DNA of 64,000 nt from NCBI RefSeq assembly GCF_964222135.1, contig NZ_CAXQBR010000038.1, forward strand, positions 46,813-110,812. Direction: 5' to 3'. Position 1 is the first letter of the stretch. Each line of letters opens with the position of its first letter. This document shows, one piece after another, positions 41,378-50,377 of this stretch. The stretch is from Euzebya sp. (lineage in GTDB: Bacteria; Actinomycetota; Nitriliruptoria; Euzebyales; Euzebyaceae). Made by a program: the position numbers and the translations under genes. A model generated the notes under the pieces. The model saw nothing but the letters and a program-made list of their open reading frames with translations. It was not told the DNA's origin and searched no databases.

Positions 41378-41660
41378 TCAGTAGAGGCCGAACTCGACGT
41401 AGAACGGTGTGCGCGTCCAGCCAGAGCTCGTCTCCGCCGCCGCCTCGTAACGCCTGCCAGCGTGCCGCCGCCGAACCGCGGAACCGCCTCGAGCGGGTCG
41501 ACGACAACCACCTCCACACGTTCGCCCGGTCCGACCACCTCCCCGCCGTCCTCGGTGACCGGGACGCGGGCGTACAGGAGGGAGGGGTCGTCCGCGGTGG
41601 CCCGGCTGAGGACGACCTGGTCCACGACGACCGGATCGGGCTGTTGTTGATGACCGCAGC
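41378..41660 (-). pseudogene. Frameshifted gene remnant
   Basis: Coherent protein sequence exists only across two frames: 'VVVDQVVLSRATADDPSLLYA' and 'EVVGPGERVEVVVVDPLEAV' in one, then 'RRYEAAAETSSGWTRTPFYV' to a TGA in another. I do not recognise the family. Decay after insertion is the likely explanation. Confidence 0.5.
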
Positions 41661-41815
41661 CGAGACGCGGGGGTCCTCCACGGGAGCGGTTTCGCGCCCC
41701 GGCTGGTGAGGTCCGCGGTGACGTCGCCGATGGTGAGCAGGTTGGCACTGCGCACAGGTGGGCGATGGCCTCCACGGTGCCGGCGGGCACGGTGTCGCCG
41801 GCAAGGAGTAGCGGC

Positions 41816-41946
41816 GGTGGTGAACTGGTCACCGGATACTCGCCGCCGATCCGTTCCCGTCGTCGGCCGCCGCGGCTGTCCACCGGACCTGCCAAGGTCG
41901 CCCCGTCGATTCCGAGGGTCCGGCTGCCTGCTGGGTTGTCGAACAA
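41816..41946 (-). pseudogene. Fragment matching the PQQ-like lipoprotein gene at 60.15-61.2 kb
   Basis: These 130 bp align by eye with about 60300-60420, including 'ctggtcaccgga' and 'gtccaccggacct', at roughly 75% identity with small gaps. The frame 'AGSRTLGIDGATLAGPV' corresponds to 'AGSQTLGIDATTGEVRW' there. Together with the ParDE copy this marks an older, partly deleted duplicate of the right flank. Confidence 0.6.
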
Positions 41947-41969
41947 GCCGTTCTACCAGGTGCCGCCCC

Positions 41970-43007
41970 TCATTCCTCGACGTCTGTGGTGGGGACGGCA
42001 GTCTTGGTGATCTTGGAGAGGTCAGGCGGTGTGTCGGCATCCCAGCCCCGGATCAGGGCCGCTTCCACCGCAATGCGTTGGATGGCGGGGACGATGACGA
42101 ACGGCATCCACTCGGCTCGAAGCTCTGGGACGACATGTGCCTGGGCGGCCTCTGTGGTTGAGGGCCCGATCGAGATGGTGGGTGCGCCGCGCGAGGCGGC
42201 CCCTCGCAGGACCTGGGCTGCGAGGTGGGAGCCCACGTCATCGGCGGCGATGGCGATCACCGCAACTCGCGGTCCGGCACTCGTGATGCTGCCGTGGAGG
42301 AACTCGCTCGCCTCGAGCGCCGTGGCCGGCATGCTGAGGATCTCACGGAACTTGATGGCGGCTTCCTCGGCGGTTGGGGCCGCGTAGCCCTCGCCGACGA
42401 CGACGACCGCATCGATGTCGGTGGGCAGCGTCGGTACTGTGCGTGCGCGCAGGACGTTTTCGATGGCGACGGGAAGTGCGGCGGCGGCGTGGCGCACCGT
42501 CGCTGCGTCGTGGGCGATGGCCATCGCGTACAGGCAGGCCATGGCAGTCGAGAACGTTTTGGTCGCGGGGATGGCACGCTCCTGCCCGGCGTGGCAGTTG
42601 ATGAGACGGTCCTCGGTGACCAGTCCGCCGAGCGTGGAAGAGGGCGTGTTCGTGACGACGAAGAGGCGGCCGCCCTGGTCACGTACGCGTTCGGCAGCGG
42701 CGATCATCTCGGTGCTCTCGCCTGACTGGGAGACCGCGATGGCCGTGACGGTGTCGAGCGGCAGCGAGCGACCCCACGCGACGTCTGCGGGTGACGCGAC
42801 CAGCGCGGGCCGGCCAGCGAGATGCTGGAAGGCGATGGACCCGTAGGAACTCGCGGAGCGCGAGGAGCCTCGTCCCAGGAGGAGCAGCGCCGGCGCATCG
42901 GCCAGGCCAGCGTGGATGCCGGTCAGTCGGCCGGCGAGATGGCCCAGGCATTCGGCGACGCGTGACGGCTGCTCGACCATGTCCGCCCGCGTGAGTGAAC
43001 CCCGCAC
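41970..43007 (-). CDS. Double SIS-domain sugar isomerase/deaminase
   Basis: A 345-residue protein with two sugar-isomerase (SIS) domains as in the isomerase half of GlmS and in AgaS. 'TRADMVEQPSRVAECLG' is the family's start; 'LLLGRGSSRSASSYGS' and 'AVSQSGESTEMIAAAERVRDQGG' bind the phosphosugar; 'GQERAIPATKTFS' and 'EGYAAPTAEEAAIKFREIL..PATALEASEFLHG' are typical. It probably interconverts a ketose phosphate and an aldose or amino-sugar phosphate. The GTG at 43007 overlaps the TAG of the preceding gene (TAGTG), pointing to translational coupling. It is the last gene of the leftward operon. Confidence 0.88.
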   Translation of the reverse strand: MRGSLTRADMVEQPSRVAECLGHLAGRLTGIHAGLADAPALLLLGRGSSRSASSYGSIAFQHLAGRPALVASPADVAWGRSLPLDTVTAIAVSQSGESTEMIAAAERVRDQGGRLFVVTNTPSSTLGGLVTEDRLINCHAGQERAIPATKTFSTAMACLYAMAIAHDAATVRHAAAALPVAIENVLRARTVPTLPTDIDAVVVVGEGYAAPTAEEAAIKFREILSMPATALEASEFLHGSITSAGPRVAVIAIAADDVGSHLAAQVLRGAASRGAPTISIGPSTTEAAQAHVVPELRAEWMPFVIVPAIQRIAVEAALIRGWDADTPPDLSKITKTAVPTTDVEE

Positions 43008-43921
43008 TAGAAGATCCCGAGCTCCTCGAGGAGGTTCTCCACCGCCACGTCGGCGGCGCGGGATGCGCTCTCGACGGTCGCGGCGCCGATGTGTGGTGTG
43101 GCGATGACGTTGGGGTGTCGGAGGAGATCGTCCACCGGCGGGGGTTCGACTTCGAATGCGTCGACGGCGTATGCGGCCAGGCGGCCGGACTCGAGGGCAT
43201 CGAGGACGGCTGCCCTGTCGACGAGCTGTGCCCTGGACGTGTTGATCAAGACCGCGCCGAGGACCATCTGATCGAGTTCCTGAGCTCCGATGACGGGCCC
43301 GCCCGGGATCGCGGGGAGGTGGAGGGAGACGACATCGCTGGTGCCCAGGAGCTGCGGCAGCGACAGCACCTCGATGCCATCGGACGAAGCCCCGTCCATG
43401 GCCGGATCGGTGGCGACCACGGTGGTCCCGAACCCATGGAGGATGCTTGCGACCCGCCGACCGATGGCTCCGAAACCCACGAGGCCGACAGTCCGCTCCG
43501 AGAGTTCCAAGCCCTTCGGTCTCACCCACCCACCGTCCTTGAGCGCGGTGCTGGACGGGACGAGATGGCGAAGGGCCGCGAGGGCCAGCAGCACCGTCAG
43601 CTCGGCGACGCCTTGGGCGTTCGCACCGGGGGTTGTGCGGATCGTCACGCCCGCAGCCGCCGCAGCCACATGGTCGATGGCATCCGCGCCGGCGCCGTTG
43701 CGGCTGATGACGCGCAGCGACTCGGCGGCGTCGATCACGGCGGCGGGCACCTGTTCGACCCCGGCGATCCACCCTTGGCATCCCGGCAGGATCTCGACCA
43801 GCTCCTCCGGGGTGGGCTGACGTCCTTCGGGACCGTGGACGACGTCGAGCCCGGCGGCGACCAGGCGCTGCACTGCCGGTGTGCCGGGCAGCATCGACCG
43901 TGGGGTGACGAGGACCTTCAT
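43007..43921 (-). CDS. D-isomer 2-hydroxyacid dehydrogenase (SerA-like)
   Basis: A 304-residue NAD-dependent dehydrogenase. The nucleotide fold is 'ERTVGLVGFGAIGRRVASIL', with substrate-domain motif 'ISRNGAGADAIDHV' and the catalytic Arg/Glu/His set in 'INTSRAQLVD', 'AYAVDAFEVEP' and 'NVIATPHIGA'. It is shorter than serine-pathway SerA and lacks an ACT domain, like enzymes that act on sugar-derived hydroxy acids. Its ATG overlaps the stop of the KDPG aldolase gene (ATGA). In this operon it could oxidise a sugar acid or reduce an aldolase product. Confidence 0.87.
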   Translation of the reverse strand: MKVLVTPRSMLPGTPAVQRLVAAGLDVVHGPEGRQPTPEELVEILPGCQGWIAGVEQVPAAVIDAAESLRVISRNGAGADAIDHVAAAAAGVTIRTTPGANAQGVAELTVLLALAALRHLVPSSTALKDGGWVRPKGLELSERTVGLVGFGAIGRRVASILHGFGTTVVATDPAMDGASSDGIEVLSLPQLLGTSDVVSLHLPAIPGGPVIGAQELDQMVLGAVLINTSRAQLVDRAAVLDALESGRLAAYAVDAFEVEPPPVDDLLRHPNVIATPHIGAATVESASRAADVAVENLLEELGIF

Positions 43922-44550
43922 GGCAGCGCCTTGAAGGCCTGCGTCGCCAGATCGGTGATGGCATCCCAGCGGTGCTCGTCGACGAGGTGGGTGGGCGTCA
44001 ACCACGATCCCCCGACGCAAGTGACCATCGGCAGCGCCAGGTACGCGGCGACGTTGTCCTCATCGATGCCTCCCGTGGGCATCACCGTGATGTGCTGTCG
44101 GGCGAACGGAGCGATCAAGCTCTTGACGCCACGCGGTCCACCCACCGTGGCGGCCGGGAAGACCTTGAGCATCGTGAAGCCCGCTCGGAGGCATCGCTGC
44201 ACCTCCGTGGCGGTGGCGACGCCGGGCACGTGCGGGACGCCGGCGGACAGCGAGGCGTCAGCCACCTCCGGGTCGTAGCCGGGCGCGACGCTGAAGGTGG
44301 CCCCTGCTTCTGCTACGTCTCGCGCTGCCGCAGGGGTGAGGACGGTGCCGGCACCCACCAGCAAGCCGGTGTCCGCGGCGACGACCCGGCGGATGGCATC
44401 CACGGCGGCGTCGGTGCGCAGGGTGATCTCGATGGCCTGGCACCCCCCGGCAGCCAGGGCTCTCGCCAGATCGGGTGCGGTCTCTGGGTCGCGGATGTCG
44501 ACGACGGGGACGATGCCCGCTCCAGTGAGGATCTCGGCCGGGCGGGTCAC
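43918..44550 (-). CDS. KDPG/KHG-type class I aldolase
   Basis: Splits 2-keto-3-deoxy-phosphogluconate-like acids to pyruvate and an aldehyde through a Schiff base. The 210-residue length is normal for Eda. Glu41 in 'QAIEITLRT' and the Schiff-base Lys129 in 'AGFTMLKVFPA' are in place, with 'VGAGTVLTPA', 'APGYDPEVAD' and 'MPTGGIDEDN' between and after. The start is GTG, with GTGA overlap to the preceding gene. Its presence implies that the pathway passes through a 2-keto-3-deoxy acid, which is unusual beside a class II sugar-bisphosphate aldolase. Confidence 0.92.
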   Translation of the reverse strand: MTRPAEILTGAGIVPVVDIRDPETAPDLARALAAGGCQAIEITLRTDAAVDAIRRVVAADTGLLVGAGTVLTPAAARDVAEAGATFSVAPGYDPEVADASLSAGVPHVPGVATATEVQRCLRAGFTMLKVFPAATVGGPRGVKSLIAPFARQHITVMPTGGIDEDNVAAYLALPMVTCVGGSWLTPTHLVDEHRWDAITDLATQAFKALP

Positions 44551-45422
44551 CGGGTCACCTCAGCGGGGCGGAACGATGCGGCGGTGCCGGCAGCGCCGAG
44601 CACTCGCAGCAGGCGGGCAGCTTCGTCGGCCATGGCACGCCGTCCCGGTTCCACCCACTTCCGTGCATCGACTGCGTCGGGGTGGTCGTCCAGGTAAGCC
44701 CGCACGCGTGAGGTGAAGACGCTGTTGAGATGGGTGGCGATGTTGATCTTCACCATGCCGTGGCCGACCGCTGCAGCCAGGTCGTCGTCGGACACGCCGG
44801 ACGACCCGTGCAGGACCAAGGGCACCGGTACGGTGTCGGCGATCCGTCGGCACAGCTGCAGATCCAGCTGCGCGTCCCGGGTCTGCATGGCGTGGGAGGT
44901 TCCGATCGCGACGGCGAGGGCGTCGACGCCCGTGTCGGCCACGAAGGCGGCGGCTTCATGAGGATCGGTCCTGGCGCCCGGGGCGTGCACGCCGTCCTTC
45001 CCGCCCACTTCGCCGAGCTCCGCCTCCACGCCCACGCCGGCGGAGTGGCAGCGGGCCACGACCTCGGCCGTCGCCGCGCGGTTCTCGTCATCGGGCAGTG
45101 CCGAGCCGTCGTACATCACCGACTGGACGCCGATGTCGATGGCCTCGGCGATCAGCGTGGTGTCGGTGGCGTGATCGAGGTGGATGGCGACGGGCACGGA
45201 TGCGGCCTCGCCGACGGCAGTCGTGGCGAGGAGCAGTGGTCGCAGAGCCCCGTGGTGGCGGACGGCGTTCTCGCTGATCTGGAGCACCACGGGTGCCGAT
45301 GACTCCTCAGCCGCTGCGGCCAGCGCCTCGGCGTGCTCGATCATGGTCACGTTGAACGCGCCGAGGCCATGACCGTCGCGCGCGGCGACGTCGAGCAGTT
45401 CGGTGGTCGGGTACAAGGTCAT
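44547..45422 (-). CDS. Class II ketose-bisphosphate aldolase (GatY/KbaY/Fba type)
   Basis: A 291-residue zinc aldolase. 'GAFNVTMIEHAEALAAAAEE' opens the barrel, 'IHLDHATDTTLI' supplies Asp83 and zinc ligand His84, then 'SVMYDGSALPDDEN', 'VEAELGEVGGKDG' (Glu ligand), 'LAVAIGTSHAM' and 'LVLHGSSGVSDDDL' (His ligand), 'VKINIATHLN'. The pattern is closer to GatY/KbaY (tagatose-1,6-bisphosphate) than to glycolytic Fba. It would split a ketose bisphosphate made by the PfkB kinase encoded on the other arm. It follows the FGGY kinase gene after 31 bp. Confidence 0.9.
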   Translation of the reverse strand: MTLYPTTELLDVAARDGHGLGAFNVTMIEHAEALAAAAEESSAPVVLQISENAVRHHGALRPLLLATTAVGEAASVPVAIHLDHATDTTLIAEAIDIGVQSVMYDGSALPDDENRAATAEVVARCHSAGVGVEAELGEVGGKDGVHAPGARTDPHEAAAFVADTGVDALAVAIGTSHAMQTRDAQLDLQLCRRIADTVPVPLVLHGSSGVSDDDLAAAVGHGMVKINIATHLNSVFTSRVRAYLDDHPDAVDARKWVEPGRRAMADEAARLLRVLGAAGTAASFRPAEVTR

Positions 45423-45453
45423 GTCGGGTCCCTGTGATCGATGGCAAGCGGTG

Positions 45454-46953
45454 TCAGGCGTCCTGCGTCGGCGCGTGGAGTGCCGCGATGGCGGACTGCA
45501 CCCGCGCATGTCGAGCGGCCAGCTCGCGGTGCAGCTCTCGACCCTCGTCGGTGGGTGCGGTCTCGCCGGTGGTCACGGCTGGGGCGACCGCCGCGCCGAG
45601 GTCCGGCTTCAAACCGGCACCGACCGCGGCGAGTGCTGCTGCGCCGATGGCTGCGGATTCGGCGTCGCCCTGTCGTCGCACGATCGTCCGGTCCAGCACG
45701 TCAGCCAGTGCCTGGAGCAGCAGCGTGCTCCGGGCCCCGCCCCCGACAGTGGGGAGTGCAGGCGGCAGCTCGGTGTGGCGGGTGAGCGCTTCGGCGGCCC
45801 GGCCGAGTGCGAGGGCGATCCCCTCCACGACTGCACGGGTCAGGTGGCCGGCTCCGTGTGCCAGGTCGAGGCCGACGAAGGCGCCCCTCACGTGGGATCC
45901 TCCCTCCAGGACGGTACCGCCGGCCAGCGTCGGCAGACAGAGCAACCCAGCAGACCCTGGGGGGACGTCCTCCGCGGCCCGCAGCAGCTCGGCGACGTCC
46001 TGATGGAGCACGTCCGCCAGCCAGGCGAGGCTGGATCCCCCACCGAAGGTGGAGAGCGCTGAGATGTACAGACCCGGGACCACGTGGTCGAAGACGAACG
46101 GACGGGTCGTGGGGTCGAGCACCGGTTCCCTGGTGGCCAGTGTGATCCAGTTGGAGGACCCCAGAGCGATGTAGGCGTCCCCATCTGCCAGGAGTCCGGC
46201 GCCCAGTGCCATGCAGGCGTTGTCGACACCCCCGGCGACCACCACGGCCTCCCGGGGAAGTCCCAGCTCCGAGGCCGCGTCTGCGGTCACCGCACCCAGC
46301 ACGTGCGTCGGGTCGACGATCTCGGGGAGCAGACGTTCGGGGACGCCGATCGCTGCCACTAGCTCGTGGTCGTACCGCCGGGCGGCCAGGTCGTACACGC
46401 CAGACCCGGACGCATAGGAGCGATCGGTGGCGACGCGACCGGTCATCCGCAGGTTGACCCAGTCCTTGCTGCCGAGGACGACGGTGGTTGCATCCAGGAC
46501 GTCTGGTTCGTGCTCGGCCAGCCACGCGATCTCGAAGGCCGTGTAGAGCTCCGTGGGGAAGCCGTTGCCGGTGCGGAGGTACCAGGCATCCTCTTCCAGT
46601 TCGCCCATAGTGCGCCGCGCCTGTGCGGTGGCGCGAGCGTCGGACCAGATGGGGACCGTCTGACGAGCGAGTTGACCCTGTGCGTCGACGAGCACAGGCG
46701 CGAGGCTCTGGCCCGAGAGTCCGACTGCGCGGACGGCTGCGAGCCCGTCGTCCAGTCGGGTGGACAGCTCCGTACAGCACGTGCGGACGGCGTCCCACCA
46801 GTCGTCCGGTCGCTGCTCGTGCCAACCGTTGGCGGGGAAGGTCGTCTCGTATCCCGCGAACGCGCTGGCGAGTGCCGCCCCGTCGGCATCGACGGCGACG
46901 GCCTTGCAACCGCCCGTGCCCAGATCCAGGCCGAGTGTGATCGCCTCAGGCAT
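45454..46953 (-). CDS. FGGY-family carbohydrate kinase (xylulokinase-like), first copy
   Basis: A 499-residue kinase. 'TLGLDLGTGGCKAVAVDADG' is the phosphate-1 motif, 'GYETTFPANGWHEQRPDDWW' and 'AVGLSGQS' bind sugar, 'AGGVDNACMALGAGL' carries the catalytic Asp, and 'TVGGGARSTLLLQALADVLD' binds adenosine. Phosphorylates a free sugar or polyol at a terminal carbon. Its ATG at 46953 overlaps the end of the RpiR regulator gene by 8 bp. The second FGGY kinase on the right arm is only distantly similar, so the two probably have different substrates. Confidence 0.9.
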   Translation of the reverse strand: MPEAITLGLDLGTGGCKAVAVDADGAALASAFAGYETTFPANGWHEQRPDDWWDAVRTCCTELSTRLDDGLAAVRAVGLSGQSLAPVLVDAQGQLARQTVPIWSDARATAQARRTMGELEEDAWYLRTGNGFPTELYTAFEIAWLAEHEPDVLDATTVVLGSKDWVNLRMTGRVATDRSYASGSGVYDLAARRYDHELVAAIGVPERLLPEIVDPTHVLGAVTADAASELGLPREAVVVAGGVDNACMALGAGLLADGDAYIALGSSNWITLATREPVLDPTTRPFVFDHVVPGLYISALSTFGGGSSLAWLADVLHQDVAELLRAAEDVPPGSAGLLCLPTLAGGTVLEGGSHVRGAFVGLDLAHGAGHLTRAVVEGIALALGRAAEALTRHTELPPALPTVGGGARSTLLLQALADVLDRTIVRRQGDAESAAIGAAALAAVGAGLKPDLGAAVAPAVTTGETAPTDEGRELHRELAARHARVQSAIAALHAPTQDA

Positions 46954-47869
46954 CGGCCCATCCCAGGTCGTCGGGGTCATCGGCGTCGTGTGGCGCGTGC
47001 ACCAGCTCCGGAACGGGCGTGCGGCGGAGGTGCGCGAGCCCTGCCTTGGCGGCGCGGATGTCGGTGAGCGCCTGTTCGTCCCGGCGGAGGAACACCGCGG
47101 TGGCCAGCACATCGACCACGACGAGCTGGGCGAGTCGTGAGATCGTGGGCGTGTAGACGTCGGTGTTGTCGAGCGCCTCCACGACGATCGGGATGTCGCA
47201 GATGTCGAGGAGTGGTGTCGGACCACCCGACACACCGATGGTGGTCGCGCCGCGCGACCGAGCGGTGCGCACGGCGTGGAGGACCGTCCCGGTTCGGCCG
47301 ACGTTCGAGAAGGCGACCACGACGCTGCGGGGGTCGGCCACGGCTGCCGACAGGTACTGCTGGTGGTGATCGACCGGCGCCGCGCAGGGCACCCCGAAGA
47401 GCGGGAACTTCTGTTGGGCGTCCTGGGCGACGATGCCGGACGCACCCAGGCCGATGAACGTGATGTCGCGGGCGCAGGCGAGGGCATCGACGGCCTGCTC
47501 GATCCGCCGACCGTCAAGGTTGCGGCGGGTGTGGGCGAGGCTGGTGACAGAGAAGTCGAAGATCTTGGAAGTGATGGATGCGACGTCGTCGTCCGCCTGG
47601 AGGGCCGACTGCGTCGCCGGGACCCCGAGAGCGAGCTCCTGTGCGAGCTGCAGCTTGAGGTCGGCGAAGCCGTCGCAGCCGACGGCGTTCGTGAACCGGA
47701 TGATCGTCGGTTCCGAGACGCCCGCGAGTGCAGCGAGTCCGCTGACCGTGGAGCGCATCGCGACACCGGGGTCGTCGAGCACCGTGCGGGCGACCTTCTG
47801 CTCGGAGCGGCGGAGGTCATCGAGCCGGTCGGCGATCCTCGCCAGCACCCCGTCGGTTGCACTGCTCAT
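46946..47869 (-). CDS. RpiR/MurR-family transcriptional regulator
   Basis: A 307-residue regulator: an N-terminal HTH_6 domain (1-80, 'LRRSEQKVARTVLDDPGVAMRSTVSGLAALAGVSEPTIIRFTNAVGCDGFADLKLQL') and a C-terminal SIS domain (about 125-260, 'DITFIGLGASGIVAQDAQQKF', 'VVVAFSNVGRTGTVLHAVRTA') that senses phosphosugars. Such proteins act as repressors or activators of the sugar operon in which they lie. It is inside the leftward operon, with overlaps on both sides, so it is co-expressed with its probable targets. Confidence 0.93.
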   Translation of the reverse strand: MSSATDGVLARIADRLDDLRRSEQKVARTVLDDPGVAMRSTVSGLAALAGVSEPTIIRFTNAVGCDGFADLKLQLAQELALGVPATQSALQADDDVASITSKIFDFSVTSLAHTRRNLDGRRIEQAVDALACARDITFIGLGASGIVAQDAQQKFPLFGVPCAAPVDHHQQYLSAAVADPRSVVVAFSNVGRTGTVLHAVRTARSRGATTIGVSGGPTPLLDICDIPIVVEALDNTDVYTPTISRLAQLVVVDVLATAVFLRRDEQALTDIRAAKAGLAHLRRTPVPELVHAPHDADDPDDLGWADA

Positions 47870-48744
47870 CGAACCTCCACCAACTCGAGGTCCTCACCGT
47901 GGGTCGGCAGGACCACCTGGACACCAGACCGTCCCGCCGCGTCGAGGTCGAATGTCGCCGGATCGGCGGTGTTGAAGTCGAACATGCCGAAGTGATGGGG
48001 CACCAGCCATGGGATGCCCGCATCACGACACAGGTCGACGGCCTCCTCGAAGTGGAAGTTGCCGGGCACCCCGCTCTCCAGCCGCTCGGCGTCGCGTCCG
48101 TTCACGGGCAGCAGCGCCACATCGATGTCGAGGTCGGCGAGCAACTCGGCCTGCCCCGGGTATGGGCAGCAATCCCCTGAGTGGTACAGGCGGACCCCGG
48201 CCAGCTGGATGACGTAGCCGAGGTGTAGGTGGTCACCGGCCTCGTCCACCACCAGGGTCTCGTGGGCGGCCGGCACGGCATCGACCCGCAGCTCGTCGGC
48301 CGGCGTCGCCGAGTCTGCAGCTCCGAGGCCGATGACGCGCTCGGGTGGGACACCGCGCTCGATCGCCTGGTCACGCACTGCCCGTGGCACCACGACCGGC
48401 ACGGCCGGCTGGGCGGCGAGGAGCGGGGTGAGCGTGCCGGGATCCATGTGGTCGGTGTGCGCGTGGGTGCACAGCACCGCGGCCACCTCGGGCAGGGCCT
48501 CAGGGGTCACGGGGGCCGGACGCAGCCGGATGTGGGGCCAGCGGGCGCCGGCGTACTTGGCAGCCAGGCTGTCCGACAGGTAGGGGTCGATGAGGACCGG
48601 CGCCGACCCCGGTGACCGTAGTGCGAAACCGGCCTGACCGAGCCATGTCGCCACCACACCCGACGGTGGAGTGGTTCGCAGTCGCGCCGCGACTGGCGCC
48701 GCATCCGGCACGCCGGAGTCGATCGCGGGGCGGACGGCGATCAC
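47866..48744 (-). CDS. UlaG-like metallo-beta-lactamase-fold hydrolase
   Basis: A 292-residue metal-dependent hydrolase. THAHTDH (93-99: His94, His96, Asp98, His99) is the metal motif, with 'YHSGDCCPYPGQAELL' (metal-bridging Asp) and 'PHHFGMFDFN' further on. The wide loop and length fit L-ascorbate-6-phosphate lactonase UlaG and its relatives. It may open a sugar-phosphate lactone formed in the pathway. ATGA overlaps join it to the genes on both sides. Confidence 0.85.
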   Translation of the reverse strand: MIAVRPAIDSGVPDAAPVAARLRTTPPSGVVATWLGQAGFALRSPGSAPVLIDPYLSDSLAAKYAGARWPHIRLRPAPVTPEALPEVAAVLCTHAHTDHMDPGTLTPLLAAQPAVPVVVPRAVRDQAIERGVPPERVIGLGAADSATPADELRVDAVPAAHETLVVDEAGDHLHLGYVIQLAGVRLYHSGDCCPYPGQAELLADLDIDVALLPVNGRDAERLESGVPGNFHFEEAVDLCRDAGIPWLVPHHFGMFDFNTADPATFDLDAAGRSGVQVVLPTHGEDLELVEVR

Positions 48745-49655
48745 TGGATGCCTCGCGCGTCCCGGGCGACAACGGAGAGGTTCTCGAAGGCCGGCCCATC
48801 GGTGGGGATGTCAAGGTCGTACACGCGGGCGATGGCACGGGTCCAGCCGTGGACGAAATAGGTCCAGCCGTCTTCCACCGTGAGGGACCGGCTCTCCCGC
48901 TGTGCGCGCGCCTGGTCCAGGAACGACAGCGCCCCCCGGTAGTTGAAGTCCCATGCGATCGCCCTCTCCGGGAAGATGACCGCGTCGCTGATCGGTGACC
49001 CACCGCGGTCCTTGCCCATCCCCGTCGCGTTGACGATCAGGCCTCCGGGTCCGCAAGCTGCGACGAGGTCATCCTGGGGGCCGTGCACCTGCACGGTTCG
49101 GACGAGCCCGGTGGCGCCGGCGACAGCGGCCACGTCGACGGCTGCGGCGAGGCGAACGCCGTCCGTGTCGGTGATGGTCAGTCCAGCAGGAGGGTCGGGC
49201 CGGGTCACCAGGTGGCGCATCAACGCCTTCCCAGCACCCCCCGCCCCCATGATCAGCACCTGCCGCCCGGCCATGTCTGGTTCGATCGCGGCCAGCGCCA
49301 GGCTGGACGTCGTTACGTCGAGGGCGTGCGCCGACACCGTGCCGCCCCGCACGACGAGGCAGGAGACCTCACCGAGGGCGGCCGCATCATCGCTGACGTG
49401 CTCGAACAGGTCCACGCAGGCGCTGAAGAGCCCGATCTTGTGGGTGGTCACCAGTGCACCCGCCACCTCAGGGTCGTCGGCCATCGCGGCGACGACCTCG
49501 CGGTACGCACCAGGCGTGGCATCGAGGGGCAGGTCGACACCGACGAGCCGGGCTCCGTCAGGCAACCCGAGGACTGGCGCCCAGGCGGTGAAGACGGGGT
49601 GGATGGACGAGCCGGCGGTCGACACGCCCACGAACTGCATGGCCCTGGCCGTCAT
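48741..49655 (-). CDS. Shikimate/quinate dehydrogenase-like oxidoreductase
   Basis: A 304-residue AroE-fold protein. Lys73 in 'ALVTTHKIGLF' and Asp113 in 'HALDVTT' are at the catalytic positions, and 'VLIMGAGGAGKALMRHL' (137-144) is the nucleotide loop. The N-terminal 'FVGVSTAGSSIHPVF' keeps the Ser/Thr substrate contacts in altered form (usual: 'GxPixHSxSP'), so shikimate is not a likely substrate. Inside a sugar operon it more likely oxidises or reduces a hydroxylated sugar acid. Overlaps on both sides (ATGA) place it firmly in the operon. Confidence 0.83.
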   Translation of the reverse strand: MTARAMQFVGVSTAGSSIHPVFTAWAPVLGLPDGARLVGVDLPLDATPGAYREVVAAMADDPEVAGALVTTHKIGLFSACVDLFEHVSDDAAALGEVSCLVVRGGTVSAHALDVTTSSLALAAIEPDMAGRQVLIMGAGGAGKALMRHLVTRPDPPAGLTITDTDGVRLAAAVDVAAVAGATGLVRTVQVHGPQDDLVAACGPGGLIVNATGMGKDRGGSPISDAVIFPERAIAWDFNYRGALSFLDQARAQRESRSLTVEDGWTYFVHGWTRAIARVYDLDIPTDGPAFENLSVVARDARGIQ

Positions 49656-50377
49656 CGGTCTGCGTCCTCGGCGGTCAGCCGCAGCGCAACCGCGGTGTTC
49701 ATGCCGAACCGGGTCGCACCTGCTGCCCGCAGGGCGTCGACGTCGGCCAAGGAGCGGATGCCGCCCGACGCCTTGATCTCGACCCCCGGGCCGCCTGCGT
49801 CGCGGATGGCTGTGACCTCATGCGCAGACGTGGCGTGCCCCGCCCATCCCGTGCCAGTCTTCAAGGCGTCGACCCCCGCCTCGAGTGCGAGCTCGGTGCC
49901 ACGCCGGATCTGCGGCGGGTTGAGGTGCGCGGTCTCGAGGATCGCCTTGATGGGAACACGCCCAGCGACGGCCGCGACGATCGCCGCCAGATCCGTGAGG
50001 ACAGCGTCATCATCGCCGGCGCGAAGCCGCCCGATCGGGATGACCACGTCCACCTCATCGACGCCGGCATCGCACAACCAGGCCGCTTCGAGTGCCCGTG
50101 CTGGGGTCGGGCCGCCGCCCGACGGGAAGCCGACCGGGGCACCGACGCGGACGGCGCTGTCGGACAGGAGGTCCACGAGGAGAGGCGCCCACGTGGGCAG
50201 GACGTGCGCGGCGAGGAATTTCCCGGCGTGGGCGGCGGCCGCGAGGCGGCGGACGTCCTGGTCGGTGTGCGGCGCCTGCACCGCGGAGATGTCGACCATG
50301 CCGGCGAGCACTCGCCCCCTGGGACGATCAACCGCATCCGGCCCGGAGACGCGGCCGCGCGGGACCTCAGCGTCCAC
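49652..50377 (-). CDS. DERA-like class I aldolase (DeoC family)
   Basis: A 241-residue TIM-barrel aldolase. Lys173 in 'DALKTGTGW' is the Schiff-base position and Lys202 in 'EIKASGGIRSL' the second lysine, with Asp110 in 'DEVDVVIPIG' matching the third. In deoxyribose-5-phosphate aldolase these three make acetaldehyde and glyceraldehyde-3-phosphate. The GTG at 50377 has GAGG at good distance and overlaps the previous gene by 11 bp. Sequence motifs such as 'APHTDQD' differ from DeoC's 'IDHT', so the substrate may be another phosphosugar. It adds a third aldolase type to the locus. Confidence 0.85.
   Translation of the reverse strand: MDAEVPRGRVSGPDAVDRPRGRVLAGMVDISAVQAPHTDQDVRRLAAAAHAGKFLAAHVLPTWAPLLVDLLSDSAVRVGAPVGFPSGGGPTPARALEAAWLCDAGVDEVDVVIPIGRLRAGDDDAVLTDLAAIVAAVAGRVPIKAILETAHLNPPQIRRGTELALEAGVDALKTGTGWAGHATSAHEVTAIRDAGGPGVEIKASGGIRSLADVDALRAAGATRFGMNTAVALRLTAEDADR

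Noticed and set aside
48741..49655. Shikimate pathway gene aroE
   Set aside because: The shikimate-binding N-terminal motif is altered and the gene lies in an overlapping sugar operon, so a biosynthetic role is unlikely.
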